Assembly (NCBI RefSeq): GCF_021347895.1
Contig: NC_067122.1
Location: forward strand, 36,798,215-36,862,214
DNA: 64,000 nt
Reading direction: 5' to 3'
From: Acanthochromis polyacanthus
Taxonomy: Eukaryota > Chordata > Actinopteri > Pomacentridae
The number at the start of each line of letters is the position of its first letter. Position 1 is the first letter of the stretch. The position numbers were made by a program, and so were the translations under genes. Of this stretch, positions 63,201 to 64,000 are shown in pieces. Below the pieces are notes generated by a model that saw only the letters and a program-made list of their open reading frames with translations, had not been told where the DNA came from and searched no databases.

Positions 63201-64000
63201 ATAGGTTAATGTGACAGGGTCGAGTTTTTATAGACTATTGCATGTTTTATTCTTTTATATTCTGTTTGTTGTGATTTTAGTGAGCTTTACTGCATGCATT
63301 TTTACTAAACCGACTTTGAACGCCTCACAGGCAGGTCGCAATCAACAGCATTAGCAGCAGCTGTGGAGACGGACCTGACACTCCTTTTAAGCAGCAGCAG
63401 GGCAGCAGTACAGCAGGAAGAGTGGCGATGAAAAGAAGGTTGTGCCGGGAAGAGAACCGTGACTGACGAGGGCCGTGGCAGAGGACGGGAGCCACGACAG
63501 CAAGATGGCCTTGATGGACAGACACGGCGGGGACTGAAGCAAGGAAGGAGGGACACTATGGAGCTGGGAGCCGGCAAACTTCCAGGTGGAGAGGAGCGCC
63601 ACTGTAATTGTAGCCGTACGAAACCCGAGGGAGATTGGCAGGATGCTAGCTCCAAAAGTCGGCAGGACGCCAACAGAGTGACGGTGTAGTGAGAAGTCAC
63701 AACATGACGGACTGGAGGAGAGGGGAAGCTACATGGAAAAGCAGAGGGCTGTGTTTGCAAGGCACCCCTCTCCCGGCTAAGTATGCTTTCTGTTCATTCA
63801 ACCACATATTTTAGTCAAGGGTGTCTCTGTCTAGCCTCCTGTGAACAGTGGAGTGACTGTCTCCCTCTTCTGAACATTTTTTAGAAAATTCTGACCATCG
63901 CCTTGGAGGCCACTGAGCGGTTGAGCGAGATGGGAGGAGGACTGGGAGCTGGGATTTTTAATTCTGTTTTATTAGCATAAAACCGGTACATTTTAATTTG
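63201..64000. other. No gene recognised
   Basis: Moderately GC-rich at 63320-63720 with long but unrecognisable frames on both strands. It could be the edge of another gene or repeat; nothing supports a call. Confidence 0.4.

Noticed and set aside
63305..63760. 151-aa Ser/Pro/Arg-rich minus-strand frame
   Set aside because: No domain, no splice support, and overlapping frames on both strands; compositional effect.

Overview
The window is nuclear DNA of a ray-finned fish, most likely a percomorph; I cannot name the species. The evidence is two vertebrate genes with canonical GT-AG introns, many teleost-type transposons (Tc1/mariner, hAT, Harbinger, TTAA-target MITEs, tRNA-derived SINEs, LINE tails) and many long CA/GT and GATA microsatellites. 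There is no bacterial or viral gene block. Most long reading frames are microsatellites, antisense shadows or transposon debris.

Positions 1-17375 (+) hold hdac3 without its first exon. Fourteen exons (1084-16369) code residues 19-428 with all catalytic residues; the human exon 1 contribution would give 428 aa, exactly the human length. Its introns carry an intact-looking Tc1 element (11924-13557), a hAT element nested in a TTAA-ended repeat (8207-10241), a degenerate Tc1 (5177-6102), a LINE 3' end, and a segment of intron 3 plus exon 4 that recurs inverted in intron 14.

Positions about 17465-44667 (-) hold myot (myotilin), convergent with hdac3. Seventeen exons join into one open frame of 2997 nt (998 aa plus stop). 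The C-terminal two thirds is classical myotilin (FNYERPRHFIQSQ motif, Ser/Pro/Gln region, two C-terminal Ig domains, end LYESEEL). The N-terminal ~337 residues are an extension absent from the ~498-aa human protein and include a third Ig domain resembling that of myopalladin/palladin. A GC-rich segment with a good splice donor (38807-39010) lies between the extension and the classical part and may be an internal promoter for a short isoform.

Positions 44.7-55 kb hold no gene I can support: SINEs, a strand-asymmetric ACAAAG-rich tract, a GATA microsatellite and unique AT-rich DNA. Positions 55.2-63.2 kb are a transposon nest: BED-finger/hAT debris, inverted pyrimidine-rich repeats, and a nearly complete Harbinger element (58933-62853) with a DDE transposase on + and a Myb/SANT-like gene on -, both disabled by small lesions. 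The Harbinger sits in another BED-type element and itself contains a long-TIR MITE. Positions 63.2-64 kb have no recognisable gene.

All joins and alignments were made by eye; percent identities were not computed.
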